The notes under the pieces are model-generated. The model was not told the DNA's origin, searched no databases, and saw nothing but the letters and a program-made list of their open reading frames with translations. The position numbers were made by a program, and so were the translations under genes. DNA of 64,000 nt from Microvirga zambiensis WSM3693 (lineage in GTDB: Bacteria; Pseudomonadota; Alphaproteobacteria; Rhizobiales; Beijerinckiaceae): positions 1 through 64,000 of the forward strand of contig NZ_JAERQD010000023.1 in the NCBI RefSeq assembly GCF_016735695.1. The letters run 5' to 3'. This document shows positions 36,524-46,362 of the stretch, in pieces. Within the stretch, counting starts at the first letter, position 1. The number at the start of each line of letters is the position of its first letter.

Positions 36524-37033
36524 ATGACAACGTCGCAAACCAAGACGGACGAGAAGACGCAGAATGAGCTCGGGGACGAGACGTTCATGTCGGCCGCCGA
36601 CCTGCGGAACTACATGACCGAGATGCAGATGGCGAAGGCCGTGAAGTCGGTCGATGGCATGGACCGTGCCGAGAAGGCGCGCCAGGAAATGATCAAGCGC
36701 ATGGCCGAGCCGCTTGAGCTTACGCCCGAAGTCCACGCGGAAATTGTGCAGAACCTGCAAATGAAGCTTCGTACCGCGGCGCAACGCGGCGCGACCGAGC
36801 TGATGGTCATGCGCTTTCCCAACGCCATTTGCACGGACCATGGCCGCGCGATCAACAACGCGGATCCTGCTTGGCCTGATACTCTGACAGGGCGTCCACG
36901 GCAGGCCTATGAGCTCTGGCGTGACCAGCTTCGGGATGCAGGATTCAGACTCAATGCGATGATCATCGAATGGCCGGGCGGGCTGCCAGGTGATGTCGGT
37001 TTCTTCCTTAAATGGGGCGACACCAAGCGATAG
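36524..37033 (+). CDS. Conserved protein of unknown function in the pta-ackA operon
   Basis: A 169-residue soluble protein. It is mostly helical and charged up to about residue 80, followed by a folded-looking C-terminal part with AAQRGATELMVMRFPNAIC and IEWPGGLPGDVGFFLKW. There is no signal peptide or membrane helix. It lies 16 bp after ackA and overlaps nothing. I do not recognise the family. Context links it to acetyl-CoA/acetate or PHA-related metabolism. Confidence 0.8.
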   Translation: MTTSQTKTDEKTQNELGDETFMSAADLRNYMTEMQMAKAVKSVDGMDRAEKARQEMIKRMAEPLELTPEVHAEIVQNLQMKLRTAAQRGATELMVMRFPNAICTDHGRAINNADPAWPDTLTGRPRQAYELWRDQLRDAGFRLNAMIIEWPGGLPGDVGFFLKWGDTKR

Positions 37034-37053
37034 CTGAAGATGGGGCAAGGCGT

Positions 37054-39462
37054 ATGACAGGAACGCGACGGACTGATCGACTGGGCGAGAGCGGACAGGC
37101 GGAGCAAGGGCTTCATCTGTCCGAGTTCGCCACCATGCAGATGAAGATTGCCCAGGTCTACCAGGAGCGGTGCTCGAACGCCTTCCAGAGTTACGCGAAA
37201 GCTGTCAAGGCGGCGAGCGAGCCCTGGCTTGGCGGCTCATCCCGCGCGGCAACTCCGCTCGATTTCTGGCGCGATGCCGGCACCTATTGGGTCGACTTCG
37301 CACAGCGGTCCACACTGTTCTGGGACACGTTGCGCCAGCGCGGCAACAACTGGATCGAACACGAGAAGGCAGGCAAGCCGCCGCTCCTCGATTTCAAATG
37401 GGAAATCGTCGCGGATGCCCGCACCTTTGAGCGCCCCGCGAATTATGCTCTCGTGCGCATCATTCCGCCGGCGGGTGTCGTAACAGATCCGGATAGCCGG
37501 CCCTTCGTGATCATCGATCCGCGAGCGGGCCATGGGCCGGGCATCGGCGGCTTCAAGCAGGATTCGCAGGTCGGAGTGGCGCTCAAGGCGGGCCATCCCG
37601 TCTATTTTGTGATCTTCTTTCCGGAGCCGGTGCAGGGACAAACCCTTGCGGATGTTTCGCGGGCGGAGGCCGAGTTTCTCCGCATCGTCGGCGAGCGTCA
37701 TCCAAACACGCGCAAGCCGGTTGTGGTCGGCAATTGCCAGGGCGGGTGGGCCGCGATGCTGCTGGGCGCCTTCGATCCCGAACTTCCCGGGCCGATCGTG
37801 ATCAATGGCGCGCCGATGTCCTATTGGGCCGGCAATGACGGCGAGAATCCGATGCGCTATGCGGGCGGCATGCTCGGGGGGGTATGGCCGGCCCTTTTTG
37901 CCGCCGATCTCGGTGGCGGACAGTTCGACGGAGCCTATCTTGTCGAGAATTTCGAGTATCTCAATCCGGCCAACACCTATTTCGACAAGTACTACAACCT
38001 CTTCGCAAAGATCGATACCGAGCCCGAGCGCTTTCTCGAATTCGAACGCTGGTGGGGCGGCTTCTTCCGGATGGATCGACAGGAGATCAAGTGGATCGTC
38101 GAGAACCTGTTCGTCGGCAATAACCTTGCCGCCGGGGATGCGGAATGGTCGGAGGGACGTGCCTTCGATCTCCGGGCGATCAAGTCTCCGATCATCGTGT
38201 TCGCGTCTCTCGGCGACAACATCACACCGCCGCAGCAGGCCTTCAATTGGGTGGCCGATCTCTATCCGACCACGGAAGCGCTCAAGGCGAATGGCCAGGT
38301 AATCATCGGCCTGATGCACCAAAGCGTCGGCCATCTCGGAATCTTCGTCTCCGGTGCGGTCGCCAAGCGCGAGCACACGCAGATCGTCGACCTGATCGAG
38401 TATATCGAGCATCTTCCGCCCGGTCTCTATGGCATGCAGGTCGAAGAGAAAAAGATCGACGGGAGCGTGCAATACGACGTGCTGCTGACAGAACGGCGGG
38501 TCGAGGAACTGCAGATCCTGCAGAAATACAGCCGCAAGGACGAGGTGCCGTTCAAGGCGGTTGAGACGACGTCGGAGATGCTGGCCTCCGCCTACGAGAC
38601 GTTCGCCCGCCCGGTCATTGCGACGATGGTCAATCCGGTTGTCGCAAAGGCCGCCATGGCGCTCAACCCGCAGCGGTCGCAGCGCTGGGCAATGTCGGAT
38701 AGCAATCCTCTCATGTGGCCGCTGAAAGGAATGGCCGATATGGCAAGGGCAAACCGGTCGCCACGCGATCGGGATGGCCCCATGGCCCGCATGGAGGCAT
38801 CGATGGCTGCCATCACCTCCGCCTCGTTAGATCTCTATCGCGATCTGCGCGATGCGGCCGTGGAGAATACGTTCTTCCGTACCTATGGCCCCGCCGGATT
38901 CGGCATGGCTAGCGACGAGGAGGTTAAGGCCGATCAACCTATCGATGCGCGAGACCTGCCTGTTGTCAGCGCGGCGCTGTCGCATATCGAAGAGGGAGAT
39001 CGGACGAAAGCCATCGTTCGTGCCGCGCTCCTGCTGATGAAGGCGGGCACCGGTCGGCGTCGTCTCTCCGCCATGAAACGGGCGCGCGATCTCGTCGGCA
39101 GGGATATCGGCCTCGTCGATATGTCGGCCGAGGCGGCCCGCCAGATCATCCGCGAGCAGTCCTACATCGTCGACTTCGAGCCGGTGAAGGCGCTGAAAGC
39201 ACTTCCGAAGCTTCTGCGGACGTCGCACGACCGGCATACGGTGCTTGCCCTGCTCGACCGACTCGAGGGCCGGATCGAGGCCAATGCCAAGCAGCTCTCC
39301 GTGCTCGGCGAAATCCGGCAGCTGCTCGCCGATGAGAAGGGGGAGGCTGCAAAAGCGGAGCCGATCACGGTGACGCTGGTGGAGAAGTCATCCGAGGCTG
39401 ACACGAAACGGCGATCTGCTCCGCGGACACGCGTCATCAGAGGTATGGGGCCAAGCTCATGA
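37054..39462 (+). CDS. DUF3141 alpha/beta-hydrolase (PHA synthase-like) with C-terminal TerB-like region
   Basis: An 802-residue cytosolic protein. Residues 20-580 match the DUF3141 family. They contain an alpha/beta-hydrolase core with the lipase box GNCQGG, whose nucleophile position is Cys228 as in PHA synthases, a candidate Asp in SLGDNITPP and a candidate His in HQSVGHLGIFVSG. Residues about 660-780 form an all-helical region with the look of tellurite-resistance TerB domains. The operon also encodes a phasin further on, so a polyhydroxyalkanoate role is plausible but unproven. The next gene overlaps by ATGA. Confidence 0.85.
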   Translation: MTGTRRTDRLGESGQAEQGLHLSEFATMQMKIAQVYQERCSNAFQSYAKAVKAASEPWLGGSSRAATPLDFWRDAGTYWVDFAQRSTLFWDTLRQRGNNWIEHEKAGKPPLLDFKWEIVADARTFERPANYALVRIIPPAGVVTDPDSRPFVIIDPRAGHGPGIGGFKQDSQVGVALKAGHPVYFVIFFPEPVQGQTLADVSRAEAEFLRIVGERHPNTRKPVVVGNCQGGWAAMLLGAFDPELPGPIVINGAPMSYWAGNDGENPMRYAGGMLGGVWPALFAADLGGGQFDGAYLVENFEYLNPANTYFDKYYNLFAKIDTEPERFLEFERWWGGFFRMDRQEIKWIVENLFVGNNLAAGDAEWSEGRAFDLRAIKSPIIVFASLGDNITPPQQAFNWVADLYPTTEALKANGQVIIGLMHQSVGHLGIFVSGAVAKREHTQIVDLIEYIEHLPPGLYGMQVEEKKIDGSVQYDVLLTERRVEELQILQKYSRKDEVPFKAVETTSEMLASAYETFARPVIATMVNPVVAKAAMALNPQRSQRWAMSDSNPLMWPLKGMADMARANRSPRDRDGPMARMEASMAAITSASLDLYRDLRDAAVENTFFRTYGPAGFGMASDEEVKADQPIDARDLPVVSAALSHIEEGDRTKAIVRAALLLMKAGTGRRRLSAMKRARDLVGRDIGLVDMSAEAARQIIREQSYIVDFEPVKALKALPKLLRTSHDRHTVLALLDRLEGRIEANAKQLSVLGEIRQLLADEKGEAAKAEPITVTLVEKSSEADTKRRSAPRTRVIRGMGPSS

Positions 39463-40265
39463 GTGACCATTCCACGGATCTGCGCAACGCCGCCCTGCAG
39501 TCCAAGATCCTGCAGGGCAAGCGCGCACTTATCATTGGCATCGCCAACGAGCATTCGATTGCCTATGGCTGCGCGCGGGTGTTCCGTCAGCTCGGGGCGG
39601 AGCTGGCGGTTACCTATCTCAACGAGAAATCCCGGGCCTATGTCGAACCCCTCGCGCAGGAACTTGAGGCGTCGATCCTCGCCCCCTGCGACGTGGCGCG
39701 GGAGGGCGAACTGGAAGCCGTGTTCCAGCAGATCCGTGACACCTGGGGCGGGCTCGATGTCGCGCTGCATTCCATCGCATTCGCTCCGAAGGACGACCTG
39801 CATGGGCGGGTCGTCGACTCGTCCGCAGACGGGTTCAAGGTCGCGATGGACATTTCCTGCCACTCGTTCATCCGTATGGCACGCCTCGCCGAGCCGCTGA
39901 TGACCGATGGCGGCACTCTCCTCGCCATGAGCTACCACGGCGCAAACAAGGTCGTGCCGAACTACAATCTCATGGGCCCCGTGAAGGCGGCACTGGAGAG
40001 CGCGGTCCGTTATCTCGCTTATGAGCTGGGCGACAAGCACATCAGGGTGCATGCCATTTCTCCGGGGCCGCTCAAAACCCGGGCAGCCTCGGGCCTGAAG
40101 GATTTCGACGTCCTTCTCTCCGAAGCCATCGAGCGCGCTCCCATCGGCGAGTTGGTCGATATCGACGATGTGGGCCTTACGACAGCTTATCTGACAACGC
40201 CCTTCGCGCGGCGTCTGACCGGCACAACGACCTATGTCGATGGCGGACTGAGCATTATGGCCTGA
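39459..40265 (+). CDS. fabI: Enoyl-[acyl-carrier-protein] reductase FabI
   Basis: Reduces trans-2-enoyl-ACP with NAD(P)H in fatty acid synthesis. The 268-residue SDR-like protein has the FabI start signature GIANEHSIAYGCA near residue 27 and HSIAFAPKDDL near 105. The catalytic Tyr/Lys are in NYNLMGPVKAALE near 170 and the tail reads YVDGGLSIMA. Its ATG overlaps the stop codon of the DUF3141 gene, so it is translationally coupled. A copy here, apart from fab genes, suggests a second FabI specialised for this operon. Confidence 0.92.
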   Translation: MSDHSTDLRNAALQSKILQGKRALIIGIANEHSIAYGCARVFRQLGAELAVTYLNEKSRAYVEPLAQELEASILAPCDVAREGELEAVFQQIRDTWGGLDVALHSIAFAPKDDLHGRVVDSSADGFKVAMDISCHSFIRMARLAEPLMTDGGTLLAMSYHGANKVVPNYNLMGPVKAALESAVRYLAYELGDKHIRVHAISPGPLKTRAASGLKDFDVLLSEAIERAPIGELVDIDDVGLTTAYLTTPFARRLTGTTTYVDGGLSIMA

Positions 40266-40324
40266 TGAAGGATGGGAGATTTCCATGATTTGCACGTCGA
40301 CGAGGCCTCGATCGGAGAGCAGGT

Positions 40325-40807
40325 ATGACACCATCGCTTAATCCTGCGGCACCTCATAACCTTCCGATTTTCATCGCCGCGCCTGGCGGGACCGATGTCC
40401 TGATGGTCATCATGGCGATCTTCCTCATACTCGCCGTCCTCGCCGTCGGTCTGCTCTTCCTTCGTCTGCATACGCTGCCCGAGCGCATCGCCCACCGGTC
40501 GCACAAACTGCAGTTCGAGATCGTCGCCGTACTGGGTTTGCTGGCCCTGTTCACGCACATTCATGCATTCTGGGTTGCCGGCCTGCTGCTGGCGTTGATC
40601 GATCTTCCCGACTTCGGCAATCCGCTTCGCAGGATCGCGGGGTCGCTGGAAAAGATTGCCGGGTTGAAGCCGGGTGAGGGGGCGACAGAGACACCTGAAG
40701 AGCTTGGGATACCTGCGGCGCCGGCGGATGAGGCCGGCGAGGGAACGGTGGAAGTGCCAAGGACGGTCACTCCATCCCGGCTCGCGAAGGAGAAGGTCCA
40801 TGCTTGA
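40325..40807 (+). CDS. Small membrane protein, DUF3302 (YibI/YiaW)-like
   Basis: A 160-residue protein with two or three predicted helices (about 23-46 and 65-92). The pattern FLRLHTLPERIAHRSHK then LGLLALFTHIHAFW resembles E. coli YibI. As in E. coli yibI-yibH, the next gene is a HlyD-family protein, here overlapping by 8 bp. The C-terminal 50 residues are Pro/Glu-rich and probably cytoplasmic. Function of this pair is not known. Confidence 0.75.
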   Translation: MTPSLNPAAPHNLPIFIAAPGGTDVLMVIMAIFLILAVLAVGLLFLRLHTLPERIAHRSHKLQFEIVAVLGLLALFTHIHAFWVAGLLLALIDLPDFGNPLRRIAGSLEKIAGLKPGEGATETPEELGIPAAPADEAGEGTVEVPRTVTPSRLAKEKVHA

Positions 40808-42035
40808 GCTTCTTCTCTGCTCGATGCTGACGATTCTGCCGGACTATCTCTACCGCCGCTATGGCCAGGGAAAGAGGATCGGCAAGGAGATCACGCTGTT
40901 CTCGGTCTGGTTCGAGCTGCGCTGGGGCATCATCACCTGCCTCATGCTGACAGTCGGCTTGATCACCGTAATATTCTATAATCACCCGTCGACGACGAAC
41001 GTCACGGCCTTCTTTAGAACCGTGCCGATCCTTCCGGAAACCAACGGGCGTGTCGCAGAAGTGTACATTGATGGTGTGAGCGGTTCGTTCAAGCAAGGTC
41101 AACCGATCTTCCGGCTTGACAGCGCGAGGCAGCAGGCCGCCGTAGAGACAGCTCGTCGCAAGATCGCCGAAACCCAAGCCGCCATGGTTGTCTCGGAAGC
41201 CCAGATTCTCGAGGCTGAAGGCAAGATCCAGGAGGCTAGGAGCGCCCATCAGCAGGCAGTCGACGAATTGGAGACCAAGGAAGAGATCTACCGGCGCAAT
41301 CCTGGCGCAGTTGCTGTGCGCGATATCGAAAAACTCCGAGTGGCCGTGGAGGGACGCCAAGGAAGCATTGACGCCGCAACCGCTGCGAAGGCACAGGCGG
41401 AGGCGCAACTTGCAAGCCTTCTTCCTGCCCAGAAAGCCAGTGCCGAAGCCGAGTTGGCGCAGGCGGAGGTCGACTTGCAGAAGACCGTTGTCCGTGCTGG
41501 CGTCGACGGTCGGGTGGAGCAGTTCACGCTCCGCGTTGGCGATATCGTCAATCCGCTCATTCGCGCGGCAGGGGTCTTGATCCCGGAGGATTCCGGCCGG
41601 GGCCGCCTGCAAGCCGGGTTCGATCAGGTCGAGGCTCAGGTCATGAAGGTCGGCATGGTAGCGGAGGTGACGTGCATCTCCCGGCCCTGGACTATCATCC
41701 CGATGGTCGTGACTGGGGTGCAGGACTACATCGCCGCTGGTCAGTTCCGCGCCGGCGAGCAGCTTCTCGAGGCCCAGCAGGTAACACGACCAGGCACGAT
41801 TCTGGTTTTTCTCGAGCCGCTCTACGACGGGGGGCTTGACGGCGTGACACCCGGCAGTAGCTGTATCGCCAATGCCTATACGAGCAATCACGAGCTGCTC
41901 GCCTCCGGCAAGGTCGGCGCTGTTCGTGGATTTGCTTTGCATGCGGTGGATGCGGTCGGGCTCGTTCACGCGATGCTTTTGCGCATCCAGGCGCTTGTGC
42001 TGCCCATCCAGTCGCTGGTGTTCGGCGGGCATTAA
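40800..42035 (+). CDS. HlyD/EmrA-family membrane fusion protein (YibH-like)
   Basis: A 411-residue periplasmic adaptor anchored by an N-terminal helix (about residues 42-62). A biotinyl-lipoyl-like half motif ILPETNGRVAEVYIDGVSG is near 78. A long coiled-coil hairpin rich in Ala/Gln/Glu spans about 110-215, followed by the second lipoyl half (VRAGVDGRVEQFTLRVGD). The start is the ATG at 40800, overlapping the upstream gene. The C-terminus is hydrophobic. No ABC or MFS pump gene is adjacent, so the partner is unknown. Confidence 0.82.
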   Translation: MLELLLCSMLTILPDYLYRRYGQGKRIGKEITLFSVWFELRWGIITCLMLTVGLITVIFYNHPSTTNVTAFFRTVPILPETNGRVAEVYIDGVSGSFKQGQPIFRLDSARQQAAVETARRKIAETQAAMVVSEAQILEAEGKIQEARSAHQQAVDELETKEEIYRRNPGAVAVRDIEKLRVAVEGRQGSIDAATAAKAQAEAQLASLLPAQKASAEAELAQAEVDLQKTVVRAGVDGRVEQFTLRVGDIVNPLIRAAGVLIPEDSGRGRLQAGFDQVEAQVMKVGMVAEVTCISRPWTIIPMVVTGVQDYIAAGQFRAGEQLLEAQQVTRPGTILVFLEPLYDGGLDGVTPGSSCIANAYTSNHELLASGKVGAVRGFALHAVDAVGLVHAMLLRIQALVLPIQSLVFGGH

Positions 42036-42157
42036 GGGCGGCCTCATCGAGGTGTTTTGATGGTGAAGAAGCCCATCGGGACAACCGCCGCCTGAGTAGC
42101 GTTTACGCTTCAATATCAGACAATATTGATGACGGATCTCATTGAGGAGGATGATCC

Positions 42158-42499
42158 ATGACCACCATGCCGAAAAGATCGTCGGTATCCGACACTTTGC
42201 GCAGTATGAGTGGAAGCGCATTGGCGGGTGACAACAGCCGTGCTTTGGCAAATGCCGCCGAAACTTGGCTTTCTGCAACCGCCGAGTGTCACCGGGAAAT
42301 GATGGGCTTCATGTCCATGCGCCTCGACAAGAGCGCGCAAACCCTCCGCGACGTTCTGGACTGCAAGAGCCCGGCGGATATTTCTGCCGTGCAGTCGCGA
42401 TGGATGGAGGAGACCCTCCGCGACTACAATGCCGAAATGGCTAAACTCATGGCCATTTATACCAGTTCCGCTAACGGTGCGGCCGGACAGAAGAAATAG
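42158..42499 (+). CDS. Phasin-family protein
   Basis: A 113-residue small helical protein with the phasin signature in the second half (SPADISAVQSRWMEETLRDYNAEMAKLMAIY). Phasins coat polyhydroxyalkanoate granules or act as helical adaptors. AGGAGGATG gives a strong ribosome site before 42158. It follows the DUF3141 operon and supports, but does not prove, a PHA link there. Confidence 0.82.
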   Translation: MTTMPKRSSVSDTLRSMSGSALAGDNSRALANAAETWLSATAECHREMMGFMSMRLDKSAQTLRDVLDCKSPADISAVQSRWMEETLRDYNAEMAKLMAIYTSSANGAAGQKK

Positions 42500-42653
42500 T
42501 CCCGTTCGCACTTCGCTGGCAGATCCAACGCCAATGACGGCCATACCGCACGCAATAGGCGTTATGACCGGACTTTCGTAAGCAGCGATTAGCCTGGCGG
42601 TGACAGGGCAAACTGTCACCGCCAAAGCTTCGCTTGCCGAAATACTGCGCATC

Positions 42654-42672
42654 TGTCCCAAATGATCAAGCA
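42654..42672 (+). promoter_or_regulatory. Operator element E (upstream of the Gly-rich protein gene)
   Basis: TGTCCC (42654-42659), AAATGA, TCAAGCA (42666-42672). The right two boxes match the other elements exactly; the left TGTCAAG box is degenerate (TACTGCG at 42643-42649). It is 85 bp before the Gly-rich gene. Confidence 0.6.
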
Positions 42673-42757
42673 AGTTCTCCGCATGTGACTACAATGAAAT
42701 TCCCTTGCAGCCTGCCCCATGCCCGGGGTTTATCTGCTGGCGAAAAGGGAGGTGACA

Positions 42758-43396
42758 ATGAGGAAGCTTCTCTTAGGTCTCGGTGTCCTTCTGGCGAGCG
42801 CTCTTCTCGTTCCGGGTGATGCTTTCGCCCAACGGTTCGGCGGCCGTGGCGGTGGAGGCGGGATCCGTATGGGCGGCGGTGGATTTGGTGGCGGTGGTTT
42901 CCGCGGCGGCGGTTTCGGCGGCGGTTTCGGCGGCGGCTTCGGTGGGGGCTCAAGAATGTTCATCCCGCGTGGCGGTATGGGCGGAGTTGGAATCGGCGCC
43001 GGCGGTTTTCGTGGCGGGGCAATTGCTGCCGCCAGACCCGGAAGAGGGGATTTCCGCGCAGCGGCGATCGGTCGGCCGGGCTATGGCTTCCGCGCTCCCT
43101 ATTACGGCCGCGTCGCGGGCGGTTATCGGCCTTACTACCGTGGCTACGGACGTTATCCGTATTACGGCAATTATTATCGCGGCTATCCCTATTATGGTGG
43201 TGCGTTGGCGGCTGGTCTTGCACTCGGCGCTCTGTCCTATCCCTATTACGGCTATGGTTATGGCTACGACTATCCGTATTACGGCTATTCCCCATACAAC
43301 GTCGCATATGGCCAGGAATGCTACTGGGTCCGCCGCCGGGTGGTCGGCGTGAATGGGCGGGTCTTCATCCGTCGGGAACAGGTCTGCAACTACTGA
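42758..43396 (+). CDS. Gly/Tyr-rich exported protein
   Basis: A 212-residue secreted protein. The signal peptide (about 1-25) ends GDAFAQ. Next come a Gly-rich segment of repeating GGGFGGG/GFRGGG units (about 28-75) and a Tyr/Gly-rich segment of YYGRYPYYGN-type repeats (about 110-185). The C-terminal part has two Cys (ECYWVRRRVVGVNGR and EQVCNY). The ribosome site GGGAGG supports the start at 42758. Low complexity prevents family assignment. It looks like a structural surface or periplasmic protein. Confidence 0.8.
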   Translation: MRKLLLGLGVLLASALLVPGDAFAQRFGGRGGGGGIRMGGGGFGGGGFRGGGFGGGFGGGFGGGSRMFIPRGGMGGVGIGAGGFRGGAIAAARPGRGDFRAAAIGRPGYGFRAPYYGRVAGGYRPYYRGYGRYPYYGNYYRGYPYYGGALAAGLALGALSYPYYGYGYGYDYPYYGYSPYNVAYGQECYWVRRRVVGVNGRVFIRREQVCNY

Positions 43397-43465
43397 ATTC
43401 GTCCGGTCGTGATCGCTTTCGCGGCGGTTGGCAGAAGCCGGCTTTATTGGGAGGACTAACTAACG

Positions 43466-46222
43466 ATGCGTAGGTTCATCGCGTACGCGCTTGTCCCGAT
43501 CGTCTCGGCGGCGCCAAGCTTCGCTGCACCGGGTGTTACCACAGCGAGCGTCAATTTCCGCTCAGGCCCGGGAACGCAGTTCTCCTCCATTCGCACGCTG
43601 CCTGAGGGTACCGCCATCGATGTCAGAGAATGCGAGGATTCCGGCAGCTGGTGCGCGGTGACCGTCCAGGGCCGCAGCGGTTTCGTCAGCGGCCGTTACG
43701 TTCAGGAGAACAAGGAAGCCGAAGGGTGGCCGCGTACCTATGAGACCGGCAAAGGACGCATGATCCTGTTTCAGCCGCAATTCACCGAATGGACCAACTT
43801 CAAATCGATTGAGGCGCTCGTCGCGGCCGAGTTCCTCAAGACGCCAAAAGCCAACCCGGTGTTCGGAGTAATCGGGCTCAAGGGCAACACCTCCTATGAC
43901 GAAGATTCAGACGAGGTGGTGATCACCGATATTGCGGTCACTGATCTGAACTTCTCCGGCCTCGGCCGGGAGGATCTGACAGCCTTGGCGGTCGAGACAG
44001 GCAAGCTTCTTCCCACCGGCCCGATCACCGTCTCCGAGGCGCGTGTAACGGCGAGCCTTGCCGAGCAGAAGCGCATGACCGACGTGCAAGGTCTCAAGTC
44101 GGATCCGCCGCCGATCTTCGTATCGAAATCTCCTGCGATCCTGCTGCAGACCGACGGCCCGCCCGCCTATGCGCCGGTGAAGGGCAAGGCCGGTCTGTCC
44201 TTCTTGGTCAACACCAACTGGGATCTCTTCCGCATCGATGAAGGCGGGGCCCTCTATCTTCGGGACGACACCCACTGGCTCACCGGCAGCGCAATAACGG
44301 GACCTTGGGCTCCCGTCACTGAATTGCCGGTCTTGCTGAAGGAACTGCCGGAGGAGACGAGTTGGGCGGATGCACGTGCCGCCATGCCGCCCGAGGCCTA
44401 TGGCAGCGCTGCCGTGCCCAAGGTCGTTGTCACCGAGAAACCCTCCGAGCTGATCCTGTTCGAGCGTGAGCCCGCATTCCAGGATGTTCCTGGAACGGCG
44501 CTCCAATGGGCTTCCAATTCCGAGTCCGATGTCTTCTTCGACAAGACCGGTAAGCAATTTTACGTTCTGCTGTCCGGCCGCTGGTTCCGATCCGCGACGC
44601 TCGAGGGGCCATGGACATTCGCGACGCCCGATCTGCCGGCGGATTTCCGCAACATCCCGGAGGAGGCACCCTATTACGCGGTACGCGCCTCCGTGCCGGG
44701 AACCTCCGAGAGTGCGGAAGCTCGGCTCAAGGCCAGCATTCCCACGACGGCGCGCGTCGAGGCGGGCTCGATCACGCCGACGGTCGCCTATACCGGCGAT
44801 GCCCAATTCGCGCCGATTGAAACGACCAGCCTGTCCTACGCGACGAACACCACCGAGACGGTCATAAAGGTCGGGGATCGTTATTTTCTATTGCAGGACG
44901 GCGTCTGGTTCATAGCCGACAGCCCGAACGGGCCGTGGCAACTGGCTCGCGAAGTGCCTGATGCGATCTATCAGATCCCGCCATCTTCGCCTCTCTACAA
45001 CGTCACCTATGTGCGCGTGTACGAGACCGAGCCCGATGCGGTCTGGTACGGCTACACCATGGGTTATCTTTACAACTTCCTGGCCTGGGGCACCTATGTC
45101 TACGGGACCGGCTGGGCCTATCCGCCCTATTGGTACAACTGGGCCGGCTACGGATACCCGATTTACTATCCGCGTCCCGCCACCTGGGGCCTCGGGGCCT
45201 ATTACAACCCCGTGCGAGGCATGTATGGTCGCTATGGCTTTGCCTACGGTCCCTATCGAGGGATCGCGGGAGTACGGGCCTGGAATCCGAGCACCGGAAC
45301 CTATGTCCGTGCCGGGGCGGCCTGGGGACCGCGCGGTTCGGCCGGATTCGTCGGCGCGTACAATCCGCGCACCGATGGCGCAGCCTTCGCGGCCGGCGGG
45401 CGCAACGTCTATGGCGCCTGGAAATCGGCCGGCGTCAAGCGCGGGTCCGAATGGGCGCGCGTGACGGCGCGAGACAATGCCGCCGGAGGCTCGTCCCTGC
45501 GCTGGAACACATCGAACGGACAGGGCTTCGTCCGCGAAGGCCGTCGCGGGGATCTCTATGCCGGTCGGGACGGGAACGTGTATCGCAATACCGGTAACGG
45601 TTGGCAGCGCTTCGATGGTGGCTGGCAGGATGTGCAGCGGCCGGAGCCGCGCGACCTGCTCCAGCGGGGAGAAGGACGCGAGGGCCTTTCGCCGGAAGCC
45701 CGCGAACGCTTTCAGGAGCGTGGGGGAGGCGAGGCGCTTAGAAATCTCGCCGGCGCCGGTGCAGCGGGGGCGGCGGGCGCTGCCCTCGGGCAGCGCCTGA
45801 GCGGCGGCGAGCCGATCCGGCGCGACGCCGCCAATGCGGACGCCGTCAGGGAAAGGGCGCAGCAGCGTCAGGCCAACCCGCAGCGACCTGCTGCTCAACA
45901 GCAGCGTCGCGCGACGCAGGATCGCCCGGCTGCGCAACAGCGAGCAGCGTCGCAGCCGCGGGCCGCTCAGCAACGTCCGGGCGCTCAACGCCCGGCTGCT
46001 GCTCGCCAGCCGCTTCCGTCGAACGTCATGCGCGACATGCAGGCGCGCAATATCGGCAACCAGCGCCAGATGGCGGGCCGGGAGTTCAGGCCGCCGGCGC
46101 AGTTCTCCGGCGCGGGATCGTTCGGACCGTCCCGGAGCATGGGGCCGCGCGGCGGCTTTGGAGGCGGAGGAGGCGGGTTCGGTGGACGCGGTGGAGGGGG
46201 CTTCCGGGGAGGGCGCCGCTAG
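43466..46222 (+). CDS. Large exported protein with SH3 domain and low-complexity tail
   Basis: A 918-residue protein. The signal peptide covers about 1-20 (SAAPSFAA). A bacterial SH3 domain follows at 22-80 (SVNFRSGPGTQFSSIRTLPEGT). Residues 85-510 are a folded part with repeated WF/GPW motifs (SGRWFRSATLEGPWTFA; DGVWFIADSPNGPWQLA). A Tyr/Gly/Trp-rich part at 530-640 precedes a Gln/Arg/Ala-rich disordered part (750-870) and a Gly-rich end. I do not recognise a catalytic domain. It is probably an envelope-associated protein. The ribosome site is GGGAGGA. Confidence 0.82.
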   Translation: MRRFIAYALVPIVSAAPSFAAPGVTTASVNFRSGPGTQFSSIRTLPEGTAIDVRECEDSGSWCAVTVQGRSGFVSGRYVQENKEAEGWPRTYETGKGRMILFQPQFTEWTNFKSIEALVAAEFLKTPKANPVFGVIGLKGNTSYDEDSDEVVITDIAVTDLNFSGLGREDLTALAVETGKLLPTGPITVSEARVTASLAEQKRMTDVQGLKSDPPPIFVSKSPAILLQTDGPPAYAPVKGKAGLSFLVNTNWDLFRIDEGGALYLRDDTHWLTGSAITGPWAPVTELPVLLKELPEETSWADARAAMPPEAYGSAAVPKVVVTEKPSELILFEREPAFQDVPGTALQWASNSESDVFFDKTGKQFYVLLSGRWFRSATLEGPWTFATPDLPADFRNIPEEAPYYAVRASVPGTSESAEARLKASIPTTARVEAGSITPTVAYTGDAQFAPIETTSLSYATNTTETVIKVGDRYFLLQDGVWFIADSPNGPWQLAREVPDAIYQIPPSSPLYNVTYVRVYETEPDAVWYGYTMGYLYNFLAWGTYVYGTGWAYPPYWYNWAGYGYPIYYPRPATWGLGAYYNPVRGMYGRYGFAYGPYRGIAGVRAWNPSTGTYVRAGAAWGPRGSAGFVGAYNPRTDGAAFAAGGRNVYGAWKSAGVKRGSEWARVTARDNAAGGSSLRWNTSNGQGFVREGRRGDLYAGRDGNVYRNTGNGWQRFDGGWQDVQRPEPRDLLQRGEGREGLSPEARERFQERGGGEALRNLAGAGAAGAAGAALGQRLSGGEPIRRDAANADAVRERAQQRQANPQRPAAQQQRRATQDRPAAQQRAASQPRAAQQRPGAQRPAAARQPLPSNVMRDMQARNIGNQRQMAGREFRPPAQFSGAGSFGPSRSMGPRGGFGGGGGGFGGRGGGGFRGGRR

Positions 46223-46280
46223 ACCATCGTGCCGGCGAAACTGGTGCTCCGAATCCCATCAGGCATGTGGCATATCAAAG

Positions 46281-46313
46281 AGAGCTGCTTCCACATCATG
46301 TGGAAGCAGCTCT
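46281..46313. terminator. Perfect hairpin between convergent genes
   Basis: A 15-bp perfect stem (46281-46295 with 46299-46313) with loop TCA, between the SH3-domain gene and the convergent porin gene. There is no T-run. It is probably a bidirectional terminator. Confidence 0.65.
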
Positions 46314-46362
46314 GATACATTCCATATCGCGACAGTGACGCCTTTCGTCCGAACGAAAGCGG

